From: Paenibacillus sp. JNUCC32
GTDB lineage: Bacteria > Bacillota > Bacilli > Paenibacillales > Paenibacillaceae
Length of the DNA: 64,000 bases
Reading direction: 5' to 3'
Assembly: GCF_014863545.1 (NCBI RefSeq)
Contig: NZ_CP062260.1
Coordinates: 372,001 to 436,000 of the forward strand
Part shown: positions 24,970-33,712 of the stretch, one piece after another
How positions within the stretch are numbered: the stretch's first letter is position 1
Layout of the letters: each line of letters starts with the position of its first letter
Notes under the pieces: generated by a model
Told to the model about the DNA's origin: nothing
Seen by the model: only the letters and a program-made list of their open reading frames with translations
Databases searched by the model: none
Translations under genes and position numbers: made by a program

Positions 24970-26490
24970 TTACTTCCTGCCGCTGCGCCAAGCATCCAGC
25001 TGCTTCTGCACCTCTCGTATCACGTCATCCATGCCTGCTTGCTTCAGCTCCTCGTTAAACTTGGGAAGGATCGCATCGACATCCACGGAGCCCGTCATGA
25101 GGCTTGGATAATATTTATGCCAAACCATCTCGATGTTATCGGTTTGAGCGGTCAGCGCGGATAGATCCGGCGTAAATCCGAGCACGGTGGAATTGACGAC
25201 TCCGGCGTTGTATTGACGGAATTGCTCCCATTTGTCGAGGGGGTCCGGGTTATCGCCGCCCATGGTTTTTAGGATAAACCAATTCCCCTGGGTGTACTGC
25301 ACGCCTGAATAGCTGCTTGCGGGCGCATCCGGGATCGGTACGCCATGACTGTCTTTGTCTGTTTTCGGAACGACCTGCCCCTGTTCGTCCAATGTGTAGT
25401 GGATGCCTTCGATCCCATAATTGAATAAATTCCGTACTTCGGGGTCCGTATTAAGCAAATTTAGAAACTTAATGCATTCTACGGGATGCTTGGTATTGGC
25501 ATTAACGGTCATGATGCCTCCCCGGACGGATTCCGTAGTAACGGTGCTGGGGGTTACGGGATTCGCTACAATCTTATAACCGCGATCCTTGCTCCAAGTC
25601 GTCTCCGAGAGCGGCCCCCCGCCGGAGGACTTCCAGAACACCTTGGCGCCTCGTTTGAGCCCTCCCGGCTCGCGCAGCGCCGCGTCCTTATTGATGAAGC
25701 CTTGCTTATAATAATGCCGCAGCGTATCGAGAACCTGCCGGGCCTCCTTGGTTTCGAAGATATTCACCACCGGTGCGTCCGGGTCGAGCGATTTGATCAT
25801 CAAGGGCACTTTATGGTTCATGATGTATTCGTATCCGTAGAGAGCGAAGAAATTATGGGAATCCCGATCCAACTCCATAGGGATGTAATCCGGCTCTTTC
25901 TGCTGAATCATCCGGAGGAGAGGCTCAAGCGATTCCAGCGTATTGTACTTGGTGATGTCGATATGGTGTTTGTCCACGATCGAGGCGGGGTACATCCACT
26001 GATCGCGTACGGCTAACTCCTTATTGGTAGGGACGCCGTAAATGCTGCCATCGTTCATGCGGACCCCCTGCCAAAAGGTGGGATCGATGGCCTCGTACAT
26101 ATCCTTGCCCAGGCCGGCCAGATGGTCATCAAGCCTCAGCCAGGCTCCACGCATCGCGGTGGTTGCATAGTCGGGCGCAAAAGCAATGTCGAACGGGCTT
26201 CCGGCGGATATCAGCGTGTTCAGCCGATCTTCATATTCCTGCCAGCTTACCTTGATATAGGTGATCGTCACGCCGATCTTGCGAGCCATGATTTCATTGA
26301 TTTTATCATTGACGAGGCGAAGATCCTTGTCGGGCTCACCGATCGTATAATAGATCAGGTTGACCGTGTCGCCGACATGCGGTTCGTCGTCAAAGCCAGG
26401 CTGTCCGAAGCAGCCGATTGTATAGAATGTGAACAGCAGCAGCATGCTGATCATCATTAAAGACCGTAAGCGTCTAGCGTATTTAACCAT
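24970..26490 (-). CDS. Extracellular solute-binding lipoprotein linked to a YesM/YesN pair
   Basis: A 506-residue exported protein of the family 1 sugar-binding group. Residues 1-27 are a lipoprotein signal ending in YTIGC; this lipobox is atypical because Thr is at -3. The mature region follows the large oligosaccharide-binding form (YTIGEPDKDLRLVNDKINEI, ITYIKVSWQEYEDRLN). It lies 28 nt after the response regulator gene, so kinase, regulator and binding protein form one operon. No permease genes adjoin this copy; the permeases at 30737-32632 have their own binding protein. It may serve as an alternative receptor for those permeases or as a ligand-presenting sensor subunit for the kinase. 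ATG 26490 follows AAAGGAGGACATCG. Confidence 0.88.
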   Translation of the reverse strand: MVKYARRLRSLMMISMLLLFTFYTIGCFGQPGFDDEPHVGDTVNLIYYTIGEPDKDLRLVNDKINEIMARKIGVTITYIKVSWQEYEDRLNTLISAGSPFDIAFAPDYATTAMRGAWLRLDDHLAGLGKDMYEAIDPTFWQGVRMNDGSIYGVPTNKELAVRDQWMYPASIVDKHHIDITKYNTLESLEPLLRMIQQKEPDYIPMELDRDSHNFFALYGYEYIMNHKVPLMIKSLDPDAPVVNIFETKEARQVLDTLRHYYKQGFINKDAALREPGGLKRGAKVFWKSSGGGPLSETTWSKDRGYKIVANPVTPSTVTTESVRGGIMTVNANTKHPVECIKFLNLLNTDPEVRNLFNYGIEGIHYTLDEQGQVVPKTDKDSHGVPIPDAPASSYSGVQYTQGNWFILKTMGGDNPDPLDKWEQFRQYNAGVVNSTVLGFTPDLSALTAQTDNIEMVWHKYYPSLMTGSVDVDAILPKFNEELKQAGMDDVIREVQKQLDAWRSGRK

Positions 26491-26518
26491 CGATGTCCTC
26501 CTTTCCGCCACGTATGCG

Positions 26519-27280
26519 TTACCCTTTTCCCCGCAGTTCAGAAGGAGATTTCCCGAAAAAGCTGTGAAAATGCGTATAAAAATAATTGAGATTGTTATAA
26601 CCCACGGAAAACGCGATATAGGAAATTTTCTCATCCGTCGATTGAATTCTCTCCTGTGCCAGAAGCATGCGGTAAGCCATCAGGTATTCGGAAAACTTCA
26701 TCGCGGTTTCTTTGAGAAACAATTGTCCGAGGTAGGTGCTGTTCATCTGGAAGCGCTCCGCCACGGATTTCAAGGTGATGTTCTGAGCATACTCCGTCCT
26801 GATCATCAGCAGAATCCGGTTCACCAGCTTGGATAAGCTGTCATAGCTAACGCCAAGCACCGGATCCTGGTTCAAGCTTTCGCCGTTTCGGTCACCTATC
26901 GAACCGCCCAGATCCTCGACGATGATCTTCTCGATCACTTGCTGCAGCTTGGTACGTTCGACCGGCTTGAGCAGATAGTCTTTGACGCCGCACCGAATGG
27001 CTTCCTGAGCATACTTGAATTCGCTGTAGCCGCTCATGATGATGTATTTCGTAGGGATTTGAAATTCGTTGAGTCTCTGGATCGCTTCATATCCAAGCTC
27101 CTTGCCGATGCAGACATCGAAAATGGCGACGTCCGGCAGCAGGTCCACCACCTTGGACATCGCTTCACCCGTGGATTCACAGGTTTCGATCCGTCCAAAT
27201 CCGTATTGCTTCCAATCCAGGATTCGCTTCATTCCCTCCAAAATCTGAGGTTCGTCATCCACAATCATCAGTTTGTACAT
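26519..27280 (-). CDS. YesN-type response regulator with AraC DNA-binding domain
   Basis: A 253-residue protein. The receiver domain is residues 1 to about 120 (acidic pocket MIVDDEPQ, phospho-acceptor Asp in VAIFDVCIGK, Lys in YLLKPVER), and the C-terminal AraC double HTH includes SVAERFQMNSTYLGQLFLKE and YIAFSVGYNNLNYFYTHFHS. It likely activates nearby sugar-uptake genes when phosphorylated by the kinase encoded upstream. ATG 27280 is 7 nt after AGAGGTG. The kinase gene overlaps this start by 26 nt, showing coupling. The linker is shorter than in many 500-residue YesN relatives. Confidence 0.9.
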   Translation of the reverse strand: MYKLMIVDDEPQILEGMKRILDWKQYGFGRIETCESTGEAMSKVVDLLPDVAIFDVCIGKELGYEAIQRLNEFQIPTKYIIMSGYSEFKYAQEAIRCGVKDYLLKPVERTKLQQVIEKIIVEDLGGSIGDRNGESLNQDPVLGVSYDSLSKLVNRILLMIRTEYAQNITLKSVAERFQMNSTYLGQLFLKETAMKFSEYLMAYRMLLAQERIQSTDEKISYIAFSVGYNNLNYFYTHFHSFFGKSPSELRGKG

Positions 27281-29018
27281 GTTCAATCACCTCTTTTGAA
27301 ATCCGCACGGAAATCTTGACTCCAGCTTCCTCATTATTCTCAATATCGATCGAAAGGCCGTTTCCATAAAAGAAATGAAGGCGCGTATATACGTTACGCA
27401 GTCCGATACTATGGGAAGAAGTTTCATCATGGTTGGACAGCGTGCTGCGAACGATATCCAAACGTTCCGGCGGAATCCCGCTTCCGTTGTCCACGAATTC
27501 CAGCACATAACCATCATCCGCTTCAAAGCCGTTGACGACGTACAGATTAAACTCATGATTCGCGTTAAAGCCATGAATGAAAAAATTCTCAGCCAGGGGC
27601 TGCATCCAGAATTTCACGGTAGGGATCGAGTGCAGCGCCGGCTCGACATTGATTTGATAATAAAAACGCTCGGGATACTTGAACTCCATAATCTCCAAGT
27701 ACTTCTGCAGCAATTCCAGCTCGCTAGCAATCGAGATGATATTTTCCTTTTTGACGATTTCACGATAGAGCGTGCCTAACGTAGCAATGGCGTCGGCGGT
27801 GTCTCGGTCCTGATTCACTAACGCCGTGGAACGGATAACCTCCAGCGTATTGTATAAAAAATGAGGGTTGATTTGGTGTTGAAGCGCTTTCATTTCGGTT
27901 TCCTGCTGCTTGATCTTGAGCAGATACTCATTGCGGATATGCTTGTCCAGCTGCTGAATCATATCGTCCAATTCCCGGGCGATCATGCCGTATTCGTTGC
28001 GACGGTACCGGGCGGGGCGGTTCGGCGTAAAATTGGCCATTTTCACCCGTCCGATCGATTGAATGATGCGGCGGAGGAAGAGGGCATCGTCCCGCATATT
28101 GTATGCGATGAGAAGAAGCACGCTGACCATGGCCGTCAATACGATCAGAAAGATGGCGACCAGCATCCCGGCATGCTGACGAATCAGCATGGATAAATCA
28201 ATGATGCTAATAAATTTGAAATTAAACTTGGTGGACGGAAAGGAAACGAACAAGACATGCTTCCGTACACCCCTCGATATAAAACCATGGCTGCGGCCGT
28301 CTGCCTCGGCCAGTCGGGACAGCTCCTCCAAGTCCTGGTCCTGCCCATTGCCGATGAGGTAGGTTTCGCCGGTAGCACTGACCGCGGCGGCATTGCCAAA
28401 CCGGAAATTTCGAATGGATTTAAAGATTTGTTCGCTGCTGACCAAAAAGCGCATTTCCCCGAACTCCTGAGCGCCCGCCGTCGGATTCGACAGTTTCTTG
28501 CGATAGACGAAGCCCTTCATAATCGTATCGCGGAACGCCTCGTCCGTATTCGGCAGCCCGAAGGTAAAGCTTGTTATCCCATGCTCATTAAAACGTACGA
28601 CATTGCCGTATTGGCCGGTATGCAGGCTAATCTGCGTGATTTCGCCCTGCGCCCAGCTGTACAGATAGGTCTTCACATCCTCGGGAAACGAAACCAGCGG
28701 CTGGGAGAAATGGCTGTTCTGCAGCCTGCTGGTTAAATAGCCTTCCGCGCTGCTGCTTAGAAAGCTGCGAGCGTCGTCCATCAGTCCGGGATTGGAGTAG
28801 ATGCGCTGCATGTAAGCCTCGATTCGGTCAGCATCATACTGCAGCTCATTCTCCACGCGCGCAAAGGCATTAGCCGCCTCGATGCGGGCATTGCCCACCC
28901 ATTGATTCAGCAGCATGGCACTGGTCAGCGTACCAAGCGTCAGACCGATGACCACGACGAAGATGACATAGGCAATAAACTTGTGGCGATAGATTTTGAT
29001 TTGTAAAAATGAGCCCAT
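27255..29018 (-). CDS. YesM-type sensor histidine kinase
   Basis: A 587-residue membrane kinase: TM1 near residues 10-32, an extracellular sensor region of about 250 residues, TM2 near 285-308 (MLVAIFLIVLTAMVSVLLLI), HAMP, His_kinase domain with phospho-His in QHQINPHFLYNTLEVI, and a HATPase domain (EFVDNGSGIPP). It belongs to the group that usually senses extracellular sugars, often with a binding protein. ATG 29018 follows TTGAGGTG; the frame to 29030 starts inside this RBS. It is the first gene of the kinase/regulator/binding-protein operon and is separated from the upstream permease operon by a terminator. Confidence 0.92.
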   Translation of the reverse strand: MGSFLQIKIYRHKFIAYVIFVVVIGLTLGTLTSAMLLNQWVGNARIEAANAFARVENELQYDADRIEAYMQRIYSNPGLMDDARSFLSSSAEGYLTSRLQNSHFSQPLVSFPEDVKTYLYSWAQGEITQISLHTGQYGNVVRFNEHGITSFTFGLPNTDEAFRDTIMKGFVYRKKLSNPTAGAQEFGEMRFLVSSEQIFKSIRNFRFGNAAAVSATGETYLIGNGQDQDLEELSRLAEADGRSHGFISRGVRKHVLFVSFPSTKFNFKFISIIDLSMLIRQHAGMLVAIFLIVLTAMVSVLLLIAYNMRDDALFLRRIIQSIGRVKMANFTPNRPARYRRNEYGMIARELDDMIQQLDKHIRNEYLLKIKQQETEMKALQHQINPHFLYNTLEVIRSTALVNQDRDTADAIATLGTLYREIVKKENIISIASELELLQKYLEIMEFKYPERFYYQINVEPALHSIPTVKFWMQPLAENFFIHGFNANHEFNLYVVNGFEADDGYVLEFVDNGSGIPPERLDIVRSTLSNHDETSSHSIGLRNVYTRLHFFYGNGLSIDIENNEEAGVKISVRISKEVIEHVQTDDCG

Positions 29019-29108
29019 ACGACACCTCAATTGCAGCAGGTCGCTTTAAATATGCGCAGCTTAATCTCAATGTAACACGATTCACGCCAAGCTTCATAGA
29101 TAGGATGG

Positions 29109-29145
29109 AAAAAGCATCCCTTAAAAGTGTCCTAATAAGGGATGC
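29109..29145 (-). terminator. Terminator of the permease/binding-protein operon
   Basis: On the minus strand GCATCCCTTA pairs with TAAGGGATGC (10 bp, 12-nt loop) and is followed by TTTTT, just after the binding-protein stop. Confidence 0.9.
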
Positions 29146-29151
29146 AGGAAT

Positions 29152-30648
29152 TTACTTGAAGTAATTATTGATCTGCTCTTGGGCGGCTTGCATGATCGTA
29201 TCCATGCCGGCCGACTTTAATTCAGCGGTGACCTTCGGTATCACTTTCTCCGGATCGGATGCTCCTGTAATGATTTCATATTTGTATTTATCCCACACGG
29301 CCTGGCAGTTGGCCACTTCGGTCTGAAGATCGGTGATGTCCAGCGCAAAGCCGAGGACGGTGGAGGAGGTCGCTGCATCGTTCAGCTTTTTAACCTGCTC
29401 CCATTGATCTTCAGGAGCGCCTTTCGTAACCGCCAGATTAAAGAACGTGCCTTGCGTGTAAGCCGCAAGCGGCCAAGTATCGGATGTACGCTCAATCACT
29501 TTTTCGCCATCGACGTTGTTGTAATCCACGCCCAACTCGCCGAATGCCAGCATATTGCGAAGTTTAGGATCCGTATTCACCAACTCGAGGTATTTCAAGG
29601 CTTCCTTCTTATACTTGGAATTCGCCGAAATCGCGTTCAGCGAGCCTTGAATCGTACTGGTGGTATAGATCGGCCCGTAATGCTGAACCATATCGTACTT
29701 CTCGATGGCGTCATTGATCTGCCAGCTGATCTCGGCTCCCGGGAATGCCTGGGCCGCAAAGAACGGTCTGCCTTTGTCGTTCTCCGTCTTCGTCGGCGCA
29801 TCCGGGTTGATGATGCCATCCTGGTACCATTGATGCAGCAGCTTCAGATTAGCCACAACATCAGGCTGTTCCAGCACGGAGACAACCGTGCGCGATGCGT
29901 CGTCCGCTTTGACGCCGATCGGAGGGAAGCCCAGGGTTAAATCGTCATAGTCGTTAAAGAAGCCGTTCAAGCCTTCGCCTTGCGTCATTGGCAGCGGATA
30001 GAAGCTTTTGCCTTCGCCGGCCTTCATGTCATGAAGCGGCTTATCCAGGTCCTGCAATGTTTTGATATTGTTGATGTCGATATTGTACTTTTGCACGTAC
30101 TTATCATCGAATACCCAGTACTGCGTCAGCGCGGAATCCTTGTAAGTCGGAACGGAATAATATTTGCCGCCGATCTTTGTGCCTTCCCATACCTTCTCGG
30201 GAATCAATTTGTATAAGTCCGGCGTTTCGCTCTGAACCAGATCCGTAATATCGGCAAACGCGCCCATAGCCACTTGCTTGCTGTATTTACCGCTGTTCGT
30301 GAACATGATGTCGAATGGCTCGCCGGTATTCACGATGGTATTCATTTTGGTGTCCCATTCGCCCCAGCTGGCTACCTTGATGTCGACCTTCACGCCAATC
30401 TTCTCGGCCGTGTAGGCATTCATGGCATCCACCGCTTTGCTGAAATTGTTAGGCACTTGGCCGCCGATGGTCCACCAGGTCAACGTCGGTACATCCTTGC
30501 TTGCCGTTTCGGTGTCATTGGATGTGTCCGGCGTCGCTTGGGATCCGTCTGTCGCAGGTGCAGGCTTCGAGCCGCCGCAGGCTGCCAAAGCAGTCAACAT
30601 AAGCGTCAGCACGCACAGCGTAGAGATGAACTTTAATGCTCTTTTCAT
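29152..30648 (-). CDS. Sugar ABC transporter solute-binding lipoprotein
   Basis: A 498-residue exported protein with a clear lipoprotein signal (lipobox LAAC, Cys24), a low-complexity Pro/Thr/Asp linker (about residues 27-50), then an extracellular solute-binding family 1 fold. Imports oligosaccharides together with the two permeases encoded upstream on the same strand. It is related to the binding protein at 24970-26490 (shared blocks such as VLGFALDI / VLGFTPDL and the PEDQWEQ / PLDKWEQ region). It is the last gene of its operon, with a 9-bp hairpin in the 88-nt gap before it. RBS is GGGGGAAATG-like, starting at ATG 30648. Confidence 0.92.
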   Translation of the reverse strand: MKRALKFISTLCVLTLMLTALAACGGSKPAPATDGSQATPDTSNDTETASKDVPTLTWWTIGGQVPNNFSKAVDAMNAYTAEKIGVKVDIKVASWGEWDTKMNTIVNTGEPFDIMFTNSGKYSKQVAMGAFADITDLVQSETPDLYKLIPEKVWEGTKIGGKYYSVPTYKDSALTQYWVFDDKYVQKYNIDINNIKTLQDLDKPLHDMKAGEGKSFYPLPMTQGEGLNGFFNDYDDLTLGFPPIGVKADDASRTVVSVLEQPDVVANLKLLHQWYQDGIINPDAPTKTENDKGRPFFAAQAFPGAEISWQINDAIEKYDMVQHYGPIYTTSTIQGSLNAISANSKYKKEALKYLELVNTDPKLRNMLAFGELGVDYNNVDGEKVIERTSDTWPLAAYTQGTFFNLAVTKGAPEDQWEQVKKLNDAATSSTVLGFALDITDLQTEVANCQAVWDKYKYEIITGASDPEKVIPKVTAELKSAGMDTIMQAAQEQINNYFK

Positions 30649-30705
30649 TTCATTTCCCCCTTTTTGAAGTTGAATTACCTAAGTGTGTACAGCGGATATT
30701 TATCA

Positions 30706-30728
30706 TAAACCAAGCTTGTCTTGGTTTA
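30706..30728 (-). other. Intergenic hairpin between permease and binding-protein genes
   Basis: TAAACCAAG / CTTGGTTTA, 9 bp with a 5-nt loop, no T run. Its position resembles RNA-stabilising or processing stems that set higher expression of a binding protein than of its permeases. Confidence 0.5.
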
Positions 30729-30736
30729 TTTCGTCA

Positions 30737-31666
30737 TTAGCCCTTCACGGCGCCGACCGTCAATCCGGAAATAAAATACTTCTGGAAGAAAGGGTAGGCG
30801 AATGCTACAGGCAGCACGATGAGAATGGCGACCGCCATGCGGGCGGATTCCTTCGGCATCGTTGCGACGAGCATGGCGTAGCTTACGCCCATACTCGCTG
30901 CATTCTTCGCGAGTGCGTCCACATTGCTCATTAGGCTGTTGAGCAGCGCTTGCAGGGAATACAGGTTCTGGTTGTCGATATACAGCATCGATTGGAACCA
31001 GTCGTTCCAGTAAGCAAAGCAGAGAAACAGTCCGATGGTGGCGATGACCGGCAGCGAGATCGGCATGATGATGGAGAAGAAGATTCGCAGCTGGCTCGCG
31101 CCGTCGATTTCGGCTGATTCGATCAGCCCGTCGGGAATCGTGCTTTTGAAAAAGGTTTTGCATATGATGACGTTGAACGATGAAACGGCGAGCGGGAGAA
31201 TCAGCGCCCAGATGCTATCTTTCAGTCCCAGCAAATTCGTGTTGATGAAGTAGCTGGATACCAAGCCGCCGTTGAATACCATCGGAATGAATACCACCCA
31301 GGTCAGAAATCCCCGCAGCTTATAGTTGGGGCGAGAGAGAACGTAACCCATGGAGGCGGTCAGCAGCACCCCGAGCACGGTACCGACCACGGTCACGAGG
31401 GCGGATACGCCGAGGGCCCGCAGAATCATCGTTCCCTGCTTGATGATGTAGACGTAAGCCTCGGCCGACATGGCAACCGGCAGCAGATGATATCCGGTCT
31501 CACGGATGGACTCCTCGCTGGAGAAGGAGATGGACAGGACAACGATTACAGGTATGACGCAGAGCAGCGCCAACAGAATGAAGATCAGGTTGAACAAAAG
31601 ATTGACGGCTTTGTTCGTGCGGTTAAACTTCTCAAGGCCTGTCTGATAAGTAGATTTCGATGTCAT
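30737..31666 (-). CDS. Sugar ABC transporter permease, LplC/YtcP type
   Basis: A 309-residue integral membrane protein with six predicted membrane segments and the EAA-type cytoplasmic loop contacting the ATPase (LIESAEIDGASQLRIFFSIIMPIS). The end KYFISGLTVGAVKG is typical of the LplC/CUT1 subgroup. It pairs with the LplB-type permease encoded 12 nt upstream. No ATPase gene is in the operon; in Bacillales a shared MsmX-type ATPase usually energises such importers. RBS AAGGAGGCAAGAAG precedes ATG 31666. Confidence 0.92.
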   Translation of the reverse strand: MTSKSTYQTGLEKFNRTNKAVNLLFNLIFILLALLCVIPVIVVLSISFSSEESIRETGYHLLPVAMSAEAYVYIIKQGTMILRALGVSALVTVVGTVLGVLLTASMGYVLSRPNYKLRGFLTWVVFIPMVFNGGLVSSYFINTNLLGLKDSIWALILPLAVSSFNVIICKTFFKSTIPDGLIESAEIDGASQLRIFFSIIMPISLPVIATIGLFLCFAYWNDWFQSMLYIDNQNLYSLQALLNSLMSNVDALAKNAASMGVSYAMLVATMPKESARMAVAILIVLPVAFAYPFFQKYFISGLTVGAVKG

Positions 31667-31678
31667 CTTCTTGCCTCC

Positions 31679-32632
31679 TTACATCATCGCGCTATCGGGA
31701 TCGATTCGGCGAACGATCCAGTTAGCGGCCAGAATCGTAGCGCATCCCAGAACAGACTGTACGAAAGCGGCTGCGGATGCCATGCCCACGGTGGCCGTTT
31801 TCAGTTGTTTATACACCATGACATCGATCGTTGTCGCCACGTTGAACAGCGAATTGGAGTCTCGCGTGACCTGAAAGAACAAACCGAAATCGGTGTAAAA
31901 TATGCGCCCTACCGCCAGTATGAACATCATGACGATCACCAGCTTGAGCATGGGCAGCGTAATGAATCTTGTCTGCTGCCAAATGGACGCGCCATCGATG
32001 ACGGCTGCTTCATAATAGGTGCTGTCTATGCTCGTGATGGTCGCCAGATAGATGACCATGCCATAGCCCAGGCCCTTCCAGACATTCAAGAGAATCAGAA
32101 AAAACGGCCAATACTTCGGCTCCATATACCAGTTAATGGGATCGCTGCCCATCGAGACGAGCATTTGATTGACGATCCCTTTATCGAAGCTCAGGAACGC
32201 CCAGCCTACGGCGGATACGACGACCCACGATAGGAAATAGGGGAGGAACATCATCGTCTGATAAACTTTGCTGGCTTTGCGGCTGTGGAGGAGGCCGATC
32301 ATGATCGCGAACAGGACGGGCAGAACGATCCCCAGCACAATAAACACAATATTGTATCCTATCGTGTTTCGAATAATGATCCAGGCGTCATTCGACTTGA
32401 ACAGAAATTCGAAGTTTTTGAGCCCGATCCAAGGGCTGTTGAACACGTTGCTCAAGAACCCGCCGCTAATCTTGAAATTTTTGAAGGCGATAATGATCCC
32501 GAACATCGGTAAGAAACTAAACAGGATGTACCAGATCGTGGTTGGCAGCGCCAAGAGGGTCAATTCCGTATCCTGCTTGTGCCAGCGCATTCGTAAGCGC
32601 TTTCGTTTTTTGGGTTCGGCTTGAGAGCTCAT
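31679..32632 (-). CDS. Sugar ABC transporter permease, LplB type
   Basis: A 317-residue membrane protein with a basic N terminus (KKRKRLRMRWHK), six predicted segments and the EAA loop (STYYEAAVIDGASIWQQTRFITLP). First gene of the permease/permease/binding-protein operon. ATG 32632 lies 8 nt after AAGGAG; the GTG at 32641 overlaps the RBS. A weak minus-strand promoter, TTGACT (32734-32739) to TATCTG (32712-32717) with a 16-nt spacer, precedes it. Substrate is presumably an oligosaccharide. Confidence 0.92.
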   Translation of the reverse strand: MSSQAEPKKRKRLRMRWHKQDTELTLLALPTTIWYILFSFLPMFGIIIAFKNFKISGGFLSNVFNSPWIGLKNFEFLFKSNDAWIIIRNTIGYNIVFIVLGIVLPVLFAIMIGLLHSRKASKVYQTMMFLPYFLSWVVVSAVGWAFLSFDKGIVNQMLVSMGSDPINWYMEPKYWPFFLILLNVWKGLGYGMVIYLATITSIDSTYYEAAVIDGASIWQQTRFITLPMLKLVIVMMFILAVGRIFYTDFGLFFQVTRDSNSLFNVATTIDVMVYKQLKTATVGMASAAAFVQSVLGCATILAANWIVRRIDPDSAMM

Positions 32633-32898
32633 GTCTGTCACTCCTTACGGTGTAATCTCGCTTGTCGTTCACTTGTTGGTTTTATTGTATAAGAGGAGGA
32701 AACGCTGCTTCCAGATAACAAACTTGATACTATAGTCAACAAACGTTAGGTTCGAAAGACTTGTTAGGACGGACAATTACAGAACATGGTTTTTTATTAT
32801 AATATTTCAAGTCCGTTCTCCAAGAGATCTTTCAATGTCTTCAAGCAAAACCAGGGGTATAATATAATTGAAATCTCATAGGAATAAGGAGGCTGCAC

Positions 32899-33498
32899 AT
32901 GAAGGTAGTAATCATTGGCGCAAGCGGCACGATCGGACGAGCAGTCGCTAAAGAATTAGAAAAAAATCACGAAATCGTACATGCTGGACGAAACGGCTTC
33001 GATGCCCAAGTGGATATTACTTCCGTCAACAGCATTAAAGACATGTATAAAAAAATCGGAAAAGTGGATGCGGTCATCAGCGCAACAGGCGGTGCGCATT
33101 TTGGTCCTATTGCAGAATTGACGCCGGAGCTAAATGAGATTGGCATTGAAAGCAAACTTAAGGGTCAAATTAATCTAGTCCTTCTAGGACTGGATTATAT
33201 GAATGACGGAGGAAGCTTTACCTTAACAACCGGAATTATGATGGATGATCCCATTCCTCAGGGCGCATCGGCGGCCATGGCAAACGGCGGTGTCAAGGCT
33301 TTCGTTAAATCCGCAGCCATTGAAATGCCAAGGGGAATTCGCATAAACAGCGTAAGCCCTAATGTTTTAGTGGAGTCCTTAGATAAATACGGCGAGTTTT
33401 TCCCGGGCTTTGAAGCCGTGCCGGCCGCACGTGTAGCGCTTGCGTATAAAAAGAGTGTGGAAGGGGCTCAAACCGGGCAAAACTATGAAGTTTATTAA
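32899..33498 (+). CDS. Short-chain dehydrogenase/reductase, compact
   Basis: A 199-residue SDR with the dinucleotide-binding motif VIIGASGTIGRAV, the ISATGG strand, a Ser/Thr-rich active-site strand (FTLTTGIMMDDP) and the substrate-loop region RINSVSPNVL. The usual Tyr-x-x-x-Lys pair is not evident: the equivalent region reads AAMANGGVKAFVKS, so a Lys is present but not the Tyr. It is therefore an atypical SDR whose substrate is unknown. RBS AAGGAGG precedes ATG 32899. It is a single gene with its own terminator, and is A+T-richer than most of the window, a hint of separate origin. Confidence 0.85.
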   Translation: MKVVIIGASGTIGRAVAKELEKNHEIVHAGRNGFDAQVDITSVNSIKDMYKKIGKVDAVISATGGAHFGPIAELTPELNEIGIESKLKGQINLVLLGLDYMNDGGSFTLTTGIMMDDPIPQGASAAMANGGVKAFVKSAAIEMPRGIRINSVSPNVLVESLDKYGEFFPGFEAVPAARVALAYKKSVEGAQTGQNYEVY

Positions 33499-33520
33499 TG
33501 AGAAAAGTGCACAAAACTAG

Positions 33521-33555
33521 AAAAAAGAATCCGGGCTTAATCCGGATTCTTTTTT
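33521..33555 (+). terminator. Terminator after the SDR gene
   Basis: Perfect 14-bp stem AAAAAAGAATCCGG / CCGGATTCTTTTTT with a 7-nt loop. Confidence 0.95.
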
Positions 33556-33651
33556 ATTTCGTTCATCTGCAGCTATAAAACAAAGGGAAAACTAGAGCGT
33601 TATATGTAAATATAATCACTTCTATAGGAAAATAATATAACGTGATTTTTA

Positions 33652-33681
33652 TTGACACAATTAAGAAAACTAAACTAACAT
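33652..33681 (+). promoter_or_regulatory. Promoter of the amidohydrolase/DUF3100 operon
   Basis: TTGACA (33652-33657), 18-nt spacer, TAACAT (33676-33681), within an A+T-rich region 32 nt before the start codon. Confidence 0.6.
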
Positions 33682-33712
33682 TAGGATTATTTTCATCAAG
33701 AGGGAGGCAGCT

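Noticed and set aside
32690..32720. Possible cre site before the LplB/LplC operon
   Set aside because: The best candidate (minus-strand TGGAAGCAGCGTTTCC) misses the essential central CG spacing of the consensus.
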